From Verrucomicrobiota bacterium (lineage in GTDB: Bacteria > Verrucomicrobiota > Verrucomicrobiia > Verrucomicrobiales > DEV007), in NCBI GenBank assembly GCA_030625775.1, contig DAOUQC010000005.1:1-64000 (forward strand): a stretch of 64,000 nt of DNA, written 5' to 3'. The notes beneath the pieces were generated by a model. It had not been told where the DNA came from, searched no databases, and was given only the letters and a program-made list of their open reading frames with translations. A program made the position numbers and the translations under genes. Position 1 is the first letter of the stretch; each line of letters starts with the position of its first letter. This document shows, piece by piece, positions 1-9,222 of this stretch.

Positions 1-1058
1 TTTCGGATGAGTTTGCCGTCGAAATAAATCTCGCCGCCGCCGTAGTCGCGACGTTGGATGTTGACCATGTCCCAGTGGATTTGGGAGCGGTTGCCGTTGT
101 CGGCAATGCCCTCGTAGGCCTGGCCGGCAGCCATGTGGAAAGAACCACCGATTTTTTCATCGAAGAGGATGTCCCGCATCGGGTGTTTGATCTGGTTGTT
201 GAAGCCGATGGCAAATTCGCCGATATAACGAGCACCGGGGTCAGAGTCGAAAATTTTGTTAATCGCTTTGCTTTTGCTTCCCGCATCGGCCTCGACGATT
301 TTGCCTTTTTCAAATTCAAGGCAGATGTTGTCAAAGGCGATGCCTTGATAAACAGTGGGCGCATTGAAGGTGACCTTGCCCTCGATGGAGTCTTTGACCG
401 GGGATGAAAATACTTCGCCATCGGGGATGTTGTGGGTGCCTCCGGCGATGATGGCTTCCAGCCCTGTCAGGCTGAAGTGGAGATGGGTTCCCGGGCCTTT
501 GATTTGCACTTCGTGGGTTTTATCCATCAGGCGTTTGAGGGCCTTCATCGCAGGTTGTAGTTTGCCATAGTCCAAGAGGCAGACCTTGAAATAAAAATCT
601 TCGAAGGCTTCGGTGGACATGTTGGCCTGTTGCGCCATCGAGGGGGTGGGCCAGCGCAGGACGCACCAGCGGGTCTGGTTGACGCGGTAGTTCATTACCG
701 GACGCATTTTGGCAGCGATGGTTTTCATCCGGGCAGTGGGCACATCCGAAAGTTCGTTGATGTTGTCCGCTCCGCGCAGGGCAATGTAGGCATCCATCGA
801 TTTCATCTGCGCCAGAGAATGTTTGGCGGTGGTGGCGATTTGCTCATCGGTCACGCCGTTTGCCAGTTCGCGGGAGAGACGGGAGTGGTTGATGTTGATG
901 AAGGGGATGCCGCCGGCGGCCCGAGTTTCACGGATCAGGGCCAAGCCGATGGAATCGGGTACGTCGTAGAGATCGATGAGGACTTTTTCTCCTCGTTTGA
1001 TTTTTGTCGAATAACGGACAAGCTGTTTGGCGAGTTGATTAATTCGTGGGTCGTGCAT
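1..1058 (-). CDS. M29-family aminopeptidase (3' end cut by window edge)
   Basis: Metal-dependent exopeptidase of the M29 (AmpS/PepS/aminopeptidase T) family, which removes N-terminal residues from peptides in the cytoplasm. Translating the minus strand from the ATG at 1056-1058 gives about 352 residues with no stop before the window edge. The family is normally about 360-410 residues, so only a short C-terminal piece is missing. The family's metal ligands are visible in order: E in DSIEGKV, E in RYIGEF, H and Y in [12 protein letters not shown], then H and D in QIHWDMV. No clear ribosome-binding site precedes the ATG. The gene is divergent from the HldE-PurN fusion, with about 80 bases between them. 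The family call is firm; the peptide specificity is unknown. Confidence 0.88.
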   Translation of the reverse strand, partial: MHDPRINQLAKQLVRYSTKIKRGEKVLIDLYDVPDSIGLALIRETRAAGGIPFININHSRLSRELANGVTDEQIATTAKHSLAQMKSMDAYIALRGADNINELSDVPTARMKTIAAKMRPVMNYRVNQTRWCVLRWPTPSMAQQANMSTEAFEDFYFKVCLLDYGKLQPAMKALKRLMDKTHEVQIKGPGTHLHFSLTGLEAIIAGGTHNIPDGEVFSSPVKDSIEGKVTFNAPTVYQGIAFDNICLEFEKGKIVEADAGSKSKAINKIFDSDPGARYIGEFAIGFNNQIKHPMRDILFDEKIGGSFHMAAGQAYEGIADNGNRSQIHWDMVNIQRRDYGGGEIYFDGKLIR

Positions 1059-1138
1059 GGCTAAGGTTGATTGAAAATTGAGATGGCTAAGTATGATTAC
1101 ACTGAAAGGAGAACACTTTAAACTGCTTAAGCGAGTCT

Positions 1139-2221
1139 ATGAAGGAAAATAATTACGTTTCTGAACTGACCGAACTGGCTGCGTGGAGAGATGCTTTGGC
1201 GGTTGAGGGCAAACGTGTGGTTTTGACCAACGGTTGTTTTGATCTTCTGCATGCGGGGCATGTGCGCTATTTGAAAGAAGCGAGGGCTTTGGGGGATGCT
1301 TTGGTGGTGGCACTGAATTCAGACACTTCGGTGAAGGCGTTGAAAGGAGATGGGCGACCGGTGCACTGTGCGCAGGATCGTGCAGAAATTTTGTGTGCTT
1401 TGGAAGCGGTGGACCGGGTGGTGGTTTTTGATCAAGCGCGGGTGACTGGCGTGATCGAGTCTTTGCGACCACAAGTCTACGCCAAGGGGGGAGATTACAC
1501 GGTGGAGAGTTTGAATGCCGAAGAGCGAGGTGCACTGGAAGGGGTGGGTGCAGAAATTCGTATTTTGTCATTGGTTCCGGGTAGGTCGACGAGCCGGACT
1601 TTGAAGCAGATGGCGGAGACTGAAGGGGCGGAACGAAAAGCAAAACTGGGGGTCTTGGGATCGGGTAAAGGTTCGAATCTTGACGCTATTTTCAAAAAAA
1701 TTGATGCGGGTGAATTGAATGCTGAAGTCGTGGTGGTGATTTCAGACGTGGCAGGCGCGGGGATTCTGGACTTGGCAAAAGAGCGGGAGGTTCAGGTCAT
1801 CCGGATTGATCCGGGTTATGAAAAAGGCGGACAGTTGAGTGATGGGGCGATCAAGGAGATCACAGATCGCCTGCGGGCGGCGGGAGTGGATTTGGTGGTG
1901 TTGGCAGGGTTTATGAAAATTGTCCGGGGTGAATTGCTGGATGAGTATTCAGGGCGGATGCTGAATATTCATCCCTCGTTACTGCCAAAATTCAAAGGGT
2001 TGGCAGCGTGGAAACAGGCCTTGGATGCGGGAGTGAAGGAGACGGGTTGCACCGTGCATCTGGTATCAGCCGGAGTGGACTCGGGTGAGATTTTGGGGCA
2101 GGCGAAAGTGCCGGTCATGGAGGGGGATACTGCGGTGGAGGTTCACGCGAGGATTCAAGAGCAGGAATATGAGCTGTATTCGAGGGTGATAGGTGAGATA
2201 CTGGACGCAATGGCCCAATGA
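1139..2221 (+). CDS. Fused heptose-1-phosphate adenylyltransferase (HldE C-domain) and GAR transformylase (PurN)
   Basis: A 360-residue protein made of two complete enzymes that normally sit in unrelated pathways. Residues about 8-155 match the HldE/RfaE adenylyltransferase domain (ADP-heptose synthesis for LPS core): TNGCFDLLHAGH with the HxGH nucleotide-binding motif at 38-41, LNSD at 59-62, KGGDY at 116-120 and GRSTS at 148-152. Residues about 168-360 match PurN, which formylates glycinamide ribonucleotide in purine synthesis: GSGKGSN at 174-180, AGFMKI at 256-261, and the catalytic N276, H278 (NIHPSLLP) and D314. The linker is only about 12 residues, and there is no frame change or internal stop. 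The HldE kinase domain is absent. All catalytic motifs are intact, so both activities are expected. The start ATG has only a weak AAGCGAG upstream. Confidence 0.9.
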   Translation: MKENNYVSELTELAAWRDALAVEGKRVVLTNGCFDLLHAGHVRYLKEARALGDALVVALNSDTSVKALKGDGRPVHCAQDRAEILCALEAVDRVVVFDQARVTGVIESLRPQVYAKGGDYTVESLNAEERGALEGVGAEIRILSLVPGRSTSRTLKQMAETEGAERKAKLGVLGSGKGSNLDAIFKKIDAGELNAEVVVVISDVAGAGILDLAKEREVQVIRIDPGYEKGGQLSDGAIKEITDRLRAAGVDLVVLAGFMKIVRGELLDEYSGRMLNIHPSLLPKFKGLAAWKQALDAGVKETGCTVHLVSAGVDSGEILGQAKVPVMEGDTAVEVHARIQEQEYELYSRVIGEILDAMAQ

Positions 2222-2299
2222 TATTGGGAAATTGAAAATGAATGGAGAATTTTGAGAAAGTTACTTGCTCGATAGAGGGGAATATTTTATCAAATAGGT

Positions 2300-2842
2300 A
2301 TGAGTGAGGATCCCAACGAAAAAGAGCTGTCAGAGGATGATGTGAATGGTGAGGAGGTAAAGGAAGAGGCTAAAGAGGCGACTCCTCCACCGATGGATTT
2401 GGAGGTGGAAGAAATAGAAGTGGAACAGGTGGCAGCAGATGAAGGTCCGGGAGGGGATTTTTCTGGCACCAGCGAAGCGGCTTCTGCTTTACTGGGCAAG
2501 GGGAAGATGTCCGAAAAGGATGACAAGACCTTTGGCATGCTGGCTCATTTGCTGGGAGGGCTTACTTCTTTTGTGGGCCCCATGGTGATTTGGCTGATCA
2601 AAAAGGATGAGAGCCCTTTTGTGGAGGATCAGGGCAAGGAGGCCTTGAATTTCCAGATCACAGTTCTGATCGCTTTGGTGGCGTCGATGATATTAAGTGC
2701 GGTGCCTTTTCTGGGTTGTGTGGCAATGTTGCTGAGCCCTGCAATAGGGGTGGCCGGACTGGTGTTTGCCATTTTGGCATGCTTGAAGGCTAATGAAGGA
2801 ACGGCTTACCGTTATCCTTACGCTTTACGCTTGATCAAATAG
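2300..2842 (+). CDS. DUF4870 (Tic20-like) membrane protein with acidic N-terminal tail
   Basis: A 180-residue protein. Residues about 1-70 are strongly acidic and low-complexity (many E and D), with no predicted membrane segment. From about residue 72 it matches DUF4870: KTFGMLAHLLGGLTSF, then FVEDQGKEALNFQI, then two or three hydrophobic helices (about 115-165) and a C-terminal YPYALRLIK. These small inner-membrane proteins are widespread and resemble Tic20. Their molecular role is not established. It lies 78 bases after the HldE-PurN gene and about 70 before the helicase gene on the same strand, so co-transcription is possible. The long acidic head is unusual for the family and may bind a cytosolic partner (inference). 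Confidence 0.82.
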   Translation: MSEDPNEKELSEDDVNGEEVKEEAKEATPPPMDLEVEEIEVEQVAADEGPGGDFSGTSEAASALLGKGKMSEKDDKTFGMLAHLLGGLTSFVGPMVIWLIKKDESPFVEDQGKEALNFQITVLIALVASMILSAVPFLGCVAMLLSPAIGVAGLVFAILACLKANEGTAYRYPYALRLIK

Positions 2843-2915
2843 CTGCAGGGTATTGTCCAGTTTGCACCTACTGTTTACGCAGGGCTTTGTCTCTAGCTCC
2901 TGATTCCCTTTTACC

Positions 2916-4925
2916 ATGGCATCTATCTTATCGGGTCTGAATCCGGCCCAGAATGCAGCGGTCAAGCAGATGCGTGGCCCTGTCCTGATTCTTGCCGGCG
3001 CAGGGACTGGGAAGACGCGGGTGATCACGGCGCGCATTGCCTACATGCTGAAGCAAGGGGTGCATCCCAGCAAAATCCTTGCGGTGACTTTTACCAACAA
3101 GGCTGCTCAGGAAATGCGTGAGCGGGTGGCTGGAGCAGTGCCGGAGCAGGCCGCAAAAGTGGTGACAGTTTCAACTTTCCATTCGATGTGCGTGAAGATT
3201 TTGCGGGAATCGATCACCTGTCTGGGATACAAAAAAAACTTCACGATCTACGACCAGTCGGATCAGGTGGGTTTGATCCGTCGTATTATTGTGCGCAAGG
3301 CAGCGGGCGATGAAAAGCTTGAACCAAAGTTGGCGCAAAGTTTGATCAGCACGGCTAAGAACAAGGGGATTCCGGTTTCGGATAAGGCGGATTCGTTGAT
3401 TGCGGAAGTTTACCGGGCTTACCAGGCGGAGCTAAAGCAACTGAATGCGGTAGATTTTGATGATCTGATGTTGCTGGCGGTGGAGATTTTGAATGTCTCC
3501 CCGGAGGCGAGACGCTTGTGGAGGCAACGTTTTGAATTCATGATGGTCGATGAGTTCCAGGATACCAATTCGCTGCAGATGGAGTTGGTGCAGTTGTTGG
3601 TTAGGCCGGAAACGAATAATATTTGTGTAGTTGGAGATGATGATCAGAGTATCTACGGATTCCGTGGTGCGGAGATCACCAATATTTTGGATTTCGAGCG
3701 GTTTTTCCCAAATCCAAAAGTGATCAAGCTGGAGGAGAACTATCGTTCAACCAATATCATCCTGAAGCTGGCCAACAGTGTGATCAAAAACAATGTAGGG
3801 CGCAGGGAGAAAACTTTGTGGAGTTCGAAGGGAGAAGGGGAGGTGCCGAGGTTGATGGGCATGCCGGATGAAGAGACGGAAGCGGAAGCTTTGGTCTATG
3901 AGATCCTGGAGCAGCGTCAGGAAAAAAAGCGCGAGTGGGAGGATTTTGCGATTTTGTTCCGTATGAACACCCAGTCGAGATTGTTCGAGCAGGCACTTAG
4001 GGAGCAGGATATTCCTTACCGGATTCTGGGCGGGCAGAGCTTTTTTGAAAAACGCGAGGTGAAGGATGTGTTGTCTTACATGTCGCTTTTCCTGAACCCG
4101 GATGATGATGTGAGTCTGCTGCGGGTGATCAACAATCCGCCGAGGGGGATTGGCAATACCACGATTGCCACAGCGACCGAATATTCGATCCAGAAAAATT
4201 GCAGTATTTTTGAGGCTCTGCGTGACAAGGCTTATTTGGGCACCCTGTCCACCCGGGCGCGCACGGCGGTGAGGACTTTCCGGGATATGGTCGACACTTA
4301 TTGCGAACTGGCCAAAAGCGAGACTTTGAACTATGCCGCGATGACCTCCCAGTTGCTCGATGACATCGGTTTCATGGACTATGTGCGCAGAAACTGCCGC
4401 ACACCTGAAGAAGCTTTGGCAAGGGAGCAAACCGTGAACGATGTGATGGAGAGCATGCGTTCCCATCGTGAGCGGTCAGCGGCTTCCGGTGGATTGAGGG
4501 ATTTCATGGACAGTGTGGCTTTGCGCCAGGAGAAGGAGGATCGCGATGACGGTGAAAGAGGCTGGGGTGTGTCATTGATCACCATGCATGCGGCCAAAGG
4601 ACTGGAGTTTCCGGTGGTATATGTGTCCGGAATCGAGCAAGGGGTGTTGCCACATTCGCGCTCTCTGGAAGAAGGGCAAATAGATGAAGAACGACGGATT
4701 TTGTATGTTGCCCTGACCCGGGCGATGGAGCAATTGACGATGACCTGGTGTTTTACGCGGACCAAATGGGGGCAGAAGCAGGGTTGCCAATTGAGTTGTT
4801 TTGTAGATGAGTTTGAAGATGGCTTGTTTGAGGAAATTGACTATGAAGAACTGGTCGCAAAACCCGCAAGCGAAGAAGAAGTTGGGGACTATTTTGATCA
4901 GATCCGGCAGATGCTGTCGGGTTGA
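2916..4925 (+). CDS. UvrD/Rep/PcrA-type superfamily 1 DNA helicase
   Basis: A 3'-to-5' ATP-dependent DNA helicase of superfamily 1A, 669 residues, close to the length of E. coli Rep. Motifs in order: Q-motif region LNPAQNAAV near residue 8, Walker A AGAGTGKT at 27-34, motif Ia TFTNKAA, Walker B MVDEFQDTN near 210, motif III DDDQSIYGFRGAE near 240, motif IV ENYRST near 273, motif V ITMHAAKGLEF near 551 and motif VI YVALTRA near 597. It lacks the long UvrD C-terminal tail, which favours Rep or PcrA. Expected roles are replication restart or repair at stalled forks. It ends with a short acidic tail. Family assignment is firm; the choice among Rep, PcrA and UvrD is not. Confidence 0.93.
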   Translation: MASILSGLNPAQNAAVKQMRGPVLILAGAGTGKTRVITARIAYMLKQGVHPSKILAVTFTNKAAQEMRERVAGAVPEQAAKVVTVSTFHSMCVKILRESITCLGYKKNFTIYDQSDQVGLIRRIIVRKAAGDEKLEPKLAQSLISTAKNKGIPVSDKADSLIAEVYRAYQAELKQLNAVDFDDLMLLAVEILNVSPEARRLWRQRFEFMMVDEFQDTNSLQMELVQLLVRPETNNICVVGDDDQSIYGFRGAEITNILDFERFFPNPKVIKLEENYRSTNIILKLANSVIKNNVGRREKTLWSSKGEGEVPRLMGMPDEETEAEALVYEILEQRQEKKREWEDFAILFRMNTQSRLFEQALREQDIPYRILGGQSFFEKREVKDVLSYMSLFLNPDDDVSLLRVINNPPRGIGNTTIATATEYSIQKNCSIFEALRDKAYLGTLSTRARTAVRTFRDMVDTYCELAKSETLNYAAMTSQLLDDIGFMDYVRRNCRTPEEALAREQTVNDVMESMRSHRERSAASGGLRDFMDSVALRQEKEDRDDGERGWGVSLITMHAAKGLEFPVVYVSGIEQGVLPHSRSLEEGQIDEERRILYVALTRAMEQLTMTWCFTRTKWGQKQGCQLSCFVDEFEDGLFEEIDYEELVAKPASEEEVGDYFDQIRQMLSG

Positions 4926-5008
4926 GAGGGGATGGGGTCGGGAGTAACAAGCGGGAGGTTAGAATGGTATTGCTTGACGTATTTTGGAATGGGTAAATAG
5001 TTGGAGCA

Positions 5009-5407
5009 GTGAAATTGGGAGTTTTCAGATTAGTGGTTTTTGCCAGTGCGCTCATTTTGAGCGGGGCTCCTACGGTGTTGATGCAACTAGGGGCCTGGGG
5101 CTTGATGATTGGGCAGCGGGGTGATCGGGAAGCAGTGGTTGATATTGTCAAAGACGCCTTTCTGGGAACCGAGCCCTGCCAGCGTTGCCAAATTATCACG
5201 GATGGAGCAAGCAAAACTCAAGGAGGGGAGAGGGATTATTGGGAATTGACGAGTGTTCGGTTGTTGGATTTGCGAAGCGAAACGGTAACGCTGCCTGCGC
5301 GAGGTAGGGAACGTCTGATTTCAATTTTTTCCAGGGAAGCCCTGTTTCGGGTGGGTCGTTCCGACAGCCCTCCCACACCGCCACCTCGAGATTTTTTTGT
5401 TTCCTGA
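5009..5407 (+). CDS. Small exported protein with a CxxC motif, possibly metal-related
   Basis: A 132-residue protein starting at GTG 5009. A hydrophobic N-terminal segment (about residues 4-30) looks like a signal peptide or anchor. It is followed by REAVVDIVKDAF and a Cys-x-x-Cys centre (EPCQRCQII, about residues 56-64). The C-terminus is rich in serine and proline. Small proteins with this layout (hydrophobic start, CxxC around residue 60) often precede metal-related outer-membrane genes in gamma-proteobacteria and Verrucomicrobia, and the next gene here is a His-rich barrel. No function is established, so a metal-binding or redox role is inference. An ATG does not occur near the start, and GGAG at 5003-5006 is close to the GTG. 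Confidence 0.6.
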   Translation: MKLGVFRLVVFASALILSGAPTVLMQLGAWGLMIGQRGDREAVVDIVKDAFLGTEPCQRCQIITDGASKTQGGERDYWELTSVRLLDLRSETVTLPARGRERLISIFSREALFRVGRSDSPPTPPPRDFFVS

Positions 5408-5606
5408 AGCGAGTGGCTTGTCCGGATTTTTCTGGATATGAAAAGCGAGTGCGCACTTCCCGCAGGGATGTTGTGCAGCGGGGTCGGGCTTCGGGGTCAG
5501 CTGTAAATCGTTTCGGATCAGAAACACGCTGGCATATACGTCAAGGCAATGACGGAAAACTATGTCGAAATTAATAAAATTCAAACTAACTAATAAAATA
5601 ATCAAA

Positions 5607-6722
5607 ATGAAAAATATATTACGAGTCACACTGTTTGCCGGAGTTTTTTCGCTGGCATCCGTCGTTTTTGCAGACAATGAAGGAAAAAACCCCGTTGCCG
5701 AAGCCGCGGCTACCTGTTCGTGTGATACGAGCGGTCATGCGACATGCTCGGCTCATCCTGATCATGGAGGTCATGCGGGGCATGATCACGACATTCTGGC
5801 CCCGGTGGGCATTATGTCGGATCACACGCATGAAGCCGGGGGAGGGATGCTCTCTTACCGCTACATGTTTATGTCAATGGAGGATAACTACATCGGCAGT
5901 GACAAGGTTTCGGATGCCCAGGTGATCTCTCCCTCGGGTGAGGGTTATATGGTCACTCCTACCAGTATGGATATGCACATGCATATGCTGGGGGGGATGT
6001 GGGCTCCCAGTGAAAATGTCACCTTGATGTTAATGGCGCCCTACCTTCTCAAATCGATGGATCATCTGCGGCGGGACGGTCTTCGTTTTAATACCAAATC
6101 TGACGGGTTTGGTGATCTCAGGCTGAGCAGTCTGATCGAGGTGATGGATATTAATGATCACCGCATCAATCTGAACATTGGGATCAGTGCGCCGACAGGT
6201 TCGATTACTGAAAAAGGTGTTATTCCCGGACCGGGGAAAACCCAGCTGCCTTACCCGATGCAATTGGGTTCGGGTTCGTGGGATTTGTTGCCAGGAGTCA
6301 CCTATCTGGGACAGGCAGGCAATTGGTCGTGGGGGGCTCAGTTTCTGGCCAATATTCGTCTCGATACCAATAGTCAGGACTATCGTCTGGGGGATGAGTA
6401 TTCCTTGACTGGTTGGGGGGCTTACAGGTGGTCAGACTGGATCAGCACCTCACTGCGGGTGGTTGGTACGACCTGGGATGATATCCACGGCAGTGACAGA
6501 AGCTTGGTTGTTCCGGCTGGTGCTGTGCCTACGGCTGATCCGGACCTTCGCGGGGGGGATCGAGTGGATGTTCTGGCAGGGATCAATCTCTATTTACAGG
6601 ACGGGTTTCTGAAAGGGCACCGATTGGCTTTGGAGGTCGGGGGTCCTGTTTACCAGGATTTGAACGGGCCACAACTGGGTAATGAATGGATGCTGATTGT
6701 GGGTTGGCAGAAGACTTGGTAA
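5607..6722 (+). CDS. His-rich outer-membrane beta-barrel, putative metal-linked transporter
   Basis: A 371-residue exported protein. The ATG at 5607 places a signal peptide at the N-terminus (MKNILRVTLFAGVFSL... VFA); a longer frame upstream lacks this logic. The mature N-terminus is rich in His and Cys (CSCDTSGHATCSAHPDHGG, then AGHDHD), typical of metal-binding stretches. The rest is a barrel-like succession of amphipathic strands, with the conserved-looking LMLMAPYLLKSMDHLRRDG followed by GFGDLRLSSL and a C-terminal aromatic residue (GWQKTW), as in outer-membrane proteins. It resembles uncharacterised 'transporter' proteins found beside copper or other metal-resistance genes. It follows the CxxC protein by 200 bases and is followed by a terminator hairpin. 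The substrate is unknown. Confidence 0.7.
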   Translation: MKNILRVTLFAGVFSLASVVFADNEGKNPVAEAAATCSCDTSGHATCSAHPDHGGHAGHDHDILAPVGIMSDHTHEAGGGMLSYRYMFMSMEDNYIGSDKVSDAQVISPSGEGYMVTPTSMDMHMHMLGGMWAPSENVTLMLMAPYLLKSMDHLRRDGLRFNTKSDGFGDLRLSSLIEVMDINDHRINLNIGISAPTGSITEKGVIPGPGKTQLPYPMQLGSGSWDLLPGVTYLGQAGNWSWGAQFLANIRLDTNSQDYRLGDEYSLTGWGAYRWSDWISTSLRVVGTTWDDIHGSDRSLVVPAGAVPTADPDLRGGDRVDVLAGINLYLQDGFLKGHRLALEVGGPVYQDLNGPQLGNEWMLIVGWQKTW

Positions 6723-6750
6723 CTATTGGTTTTTTGGAAGGTAATGGTGA

Positions 6751-6781
6751 AGAGGGCGATCACTGAGGTCGCCCTCTTTTT
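6751..6781 (+). terminator. Rho-independent terminator after the metal-linked barrel gene
   Basis: A 10-bp perfect stem (AAGAGGGCGA at 6751-6760 with TCGCCCTCTT at 6770-6779), a 9-base loop and a short T run. It lies 28 bases after the stop of the 5607-6722 gene. The T tract has only four bases, so termination may be partial. Confidence 0.75.
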
Positions 6782-6954
6782 GTCGGAAATCAGGCGGCGG
6801 CGAAAGGCTGGAAAATCAGGGGTACCGAAAACACGGTATCTGGTCAGAATCGAATGGACAAAATGCTGTTTTTTGTGGATAACCGAAGCGTGGGCAAAGA
6901 AAGTTTGTTCTGTTATTTAGGAATTCGTTTTTATCGCTAAGGATCTGAGAGCAC

Positions 6955-9222
6955 ATGGCAGCAGAAATCGCATTATTGGAGGAGGCCTTGAAAGCTTCAC
7001 CTGGCAATTGGAAAACCCGTCGTTTTCTAATTGATCACTGGGTGGGACAAGGGGACGCGGCTCAAGCATCCGCTTTGATCAAAGACGCCCCTGAATTGCC
7101 GGAAGATGAAGAGGAAAAGCTATTTGTTGCAGAAGTGGTGGGGAAAACGGATGCCGATGAAGCCCACAAAATCCTAGATGATGTTTTGAAGGCGAATGCG
7201 GCCAGCGCTGCAGCTCATTTGGCCAAAGCCCGTTTGCATCTCGATGCGGGAGATATCGACAAAGCGGAGTCCCATATGAAAGTGGCTACCGTGGTTGCCC
7301 CTGCGCTTAGTGAGGGTGGAGGGGAGGAAGAGGTGGCTGTTGTAGAAGCGCAAGTGGAAGCCGAGCCCGAGCCCGCTGTGGAAGTTGAATTTGAAACTGA
7401 ACCCGAGGAAGAGGCCCTTGTAGCGGTTGCCCTTGCGGTAGAAGAAGATGATGATTCGGAAGAAGTGGTGGCGGCTGTGGCCCTTGTCGAGGAATCTGTT
7501 TCACAGTCGGTTCAGGCGGCCGTTGAGGAATCTGCATCTGTAAAACCACGTTCTCTGCGGCCCCCAGCTAGCTCTCCTACGGGCCCTGATCCGGAAGCGG
7601 GTTCTGCTCCGGTCAAACCGCGGTCATTGCGTCCGCCGGGAGCGGATGAAGACGGGGAGCAAGAAGCGGATTTTCATTCAGGTGCCGTGGCCGCGGCAGC
7701 GACTGGTGCGGCGGCAGTGCCTGCGGATGGCACAGGGCCAGTTGGCGACGGGGAGCGGTCTTTCATGGTTGCCGAAGGAGAGATGGTTGCGGTTCACGAT
7801 AAAGATCCCGATACTAAGGAAAAAGTTTCAGCATTGACTACGGCGGTGATCGTGCATGTGATAATTTTCTTGGTCCTTTGGGGTATCGTAATTGTTGTGC
7901 CAAACAACCCTCCTCCCCAATTCTCGGTTCAGGCGATGTCGAACAGTGATTCGGATGATATTTCCAGTGAAAAAGTGCAGAAAATGCAGAAGACCAAGAG
8001 CTCACCAGTGACGGCAGCGATGCCGGTCATTAGTGCAGCTGCCTATTCATCGGTAGCGATTCCGGAAGTGAATCAGGCGGTGAATGATCTGGCTCTGGTC
8101 AGTATGAGTGCCGATACGGGCACAGGATTCGGGATGTCGATGGGTGGTTTTGGTGATGTGTCCAATATGGGATCCATTCCAACGGCAATGCGCTCACGCT
8201 GCAGTATGTCGCAGCGGATGAAACGGCTTCGTGAGAGTGGAGGCGATCCGGGAGCTGAGAGAGTGGTGAGGAATGCGCTCGAGTGGTTGGCTTTGAATCA
8301 GAATAAAGACGGCTCATGGGGTAAGGATTTCAAATGTGCGATGACGGGGGTTGCCCTGTTGGCCTATCTGGGGCATTGCGAGACTCCGGAGTCACCCAAA
8401 TATGGGGATGCGGTAGTGAATGCGGCTTTGTATCTGATGGACCGTGGTTTGAAAAACAAAGGCAAACTTTGGAACACCAATATTCCTAAAGGGTCCGCAT
8501 ACACGCACGGCATGGCGACTTACGGTTTGGCTGAGCTTTATACCATGACCAAGGAAAGTGGACGGGAAATTCCGCGATTGGAATCGGTGTTGCGCAAAGC
8601 TGCCAAGATCATCGTGGACGGCCAGGATGCCCGGGGAGGCTGGAATTATGGATATGCCAAAGGCGCCACCAGTGACCTTTCGGTGGGCGGTTGGCAGTTT
8701 CAGGCATTGAAGGCCTTGCACAATACCGGCAGGGACTTTTCGGGGGTGGACAAGGCTATGGATAAAGCGGTTAAGTATATCAAGGGTATTCAGGATTCCC
8801 AGGGGGCATTCAAATACAACAGCAAAGACACTAAAGGAAAAAAATCGATGGCGGTGGTGGGGATGTTGGCTTTGCAGATGTGGCATCAGGAGGATTCGAA
8901 CGAAGGCAAAAAAGCAATGGCTTATAACAGGATTGCTTTTAAAGCTCCTGGTGTATCGGCTGATTATTACACGCCCTATTATGCCACCCAGGTGTTTTTC
9001 CTGCACGGCGGTGATGACTGGAAAAAATACAATACCATCTTTCAGAAAAAACTCCTTGCTGCCCAGAACAAGGATGGATCCTGGTCAAAACCTAACGCTG
9101 GCCATGGAGATGCTGACTCCCAGGTATTGGCGACTTGTTGGGCGACATTAACTCTCGAAGTTTATTATCGTTATTTGCCGACGACTGATAAAGTCGAGGG
9201 ACTGAAGGTAGGGATGAAATAG
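6955..9222 (+). CDS. Membrane-anchored protein with N-terminal TPR-like module and C-terminal alpha/alpha-toroid (squalene-cyclase-like) domain
   Basis: A 755-residue protein in three parts. Residues about 1-120 are TPR-like helices. Residues 121-285 are a low-complexity E/V/P-rich linker containing a twofold repeat (KPRSLRPP). One transmembrane helix lies at about 290-315 (ALTTAVIVHVIIFLVLWGIV), followed by NNPPP. The outer part from about 430 is a prenyltransferase/squalene-cyclase-type alpha/alpha toroid with repeated motifs such as NQNKDGSWG, DARGGWNYGY and NKDGSWSKP. The DxDD motif of squalene-hopene cyclase is not seen, so terpene cyclisation is unlikely and a binding or scaffold role is more plausible (inference). 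AAGGA near 6940 serves as RBS. Its stop overlaps the start of the VWA gene by one base. N-terminus and anchor are paralogous to that neighbour. Confidence 0.85.
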   Translation: MAAEIALLEEALKASPGNWKTRRFLIDHWVGQGDAAQASALIKDAPELPEDEEEKLFVAEVVGKTDADEAHKILDDVLKANAASAAAHLAKARLHLDAGDIDKAESHMKVATVVAPALSEGGGEEEVAVVEAQVEAEPEPAVEVEFETEPEEEALVAVALAVEEDDDSEEVVAAVALVEESVSQSVQAAVEESASVKPRSLRPPASSPTGPDPEAGSAPVKPRSLRPPGADEDGEQEADFHSGAVAAAATGAAAVPADGTGPVGDGERSFMVAEGEMVAVHDKDPDTKEKVSALTTAVIVHVIIFLVLWGIVIVVPNNPPPQFSVQAMSNSDSDDISSEKVQKMQKTKSSPVTAAMPVISAAAYSSVAIPEVNQAVNDLALVSMSADTGTGFGMSMGGFGDVSNMGSIPTAMRSRCSMSQRMKRLRESGGDPGAERVVRNALEWLALNQNKDGSWGKDFKCAMTGVALLAYLGHCETPESPKYGDAVVNAALYLMDRGLKNKGKLWNTNIPKGSAYTHGMATYGLAELYTMTKESGREIPRLESVLRKAAKIIVDGQDARGGWNYGYAKGATSDLSVGGWQFQALKALHNTGRDFSGVDKAMDKAVKYIKGIQDSQGAFKYNSKDTKGKKSMAVVGMLALQMWHQEDSNEGKKAMAYNRIAFKAPGVSADYYTPYYATQVFFLHGGDDWKKYNTIFQKKLLAAQNKDGSWSKPNAGHGDADSQVLATCWATLTLEVYYRYLPTTDKVEGLKVGMK

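Noticed and set aside
1093-1152. 20-codon frame in front of and overlapping the HldE-PurN start
   Set aside because: It has an AAGGAGA-like sequence inside it rather than before it, has no recognisable product, and overlaps the real start by chance.
5562-5606. Longer N-terminus for the metal-linked barrel
   Set aside because: It adds an AT-rich, Lys/Asn/Ile stretch ahead of a normal signal peptide.
6955-9222. Functional squalene-hopene cyclase
   Set aside because: The toroid repeats are present but the DxDD catalytic motif is not, and the domain is outside a TPR/anchor module.
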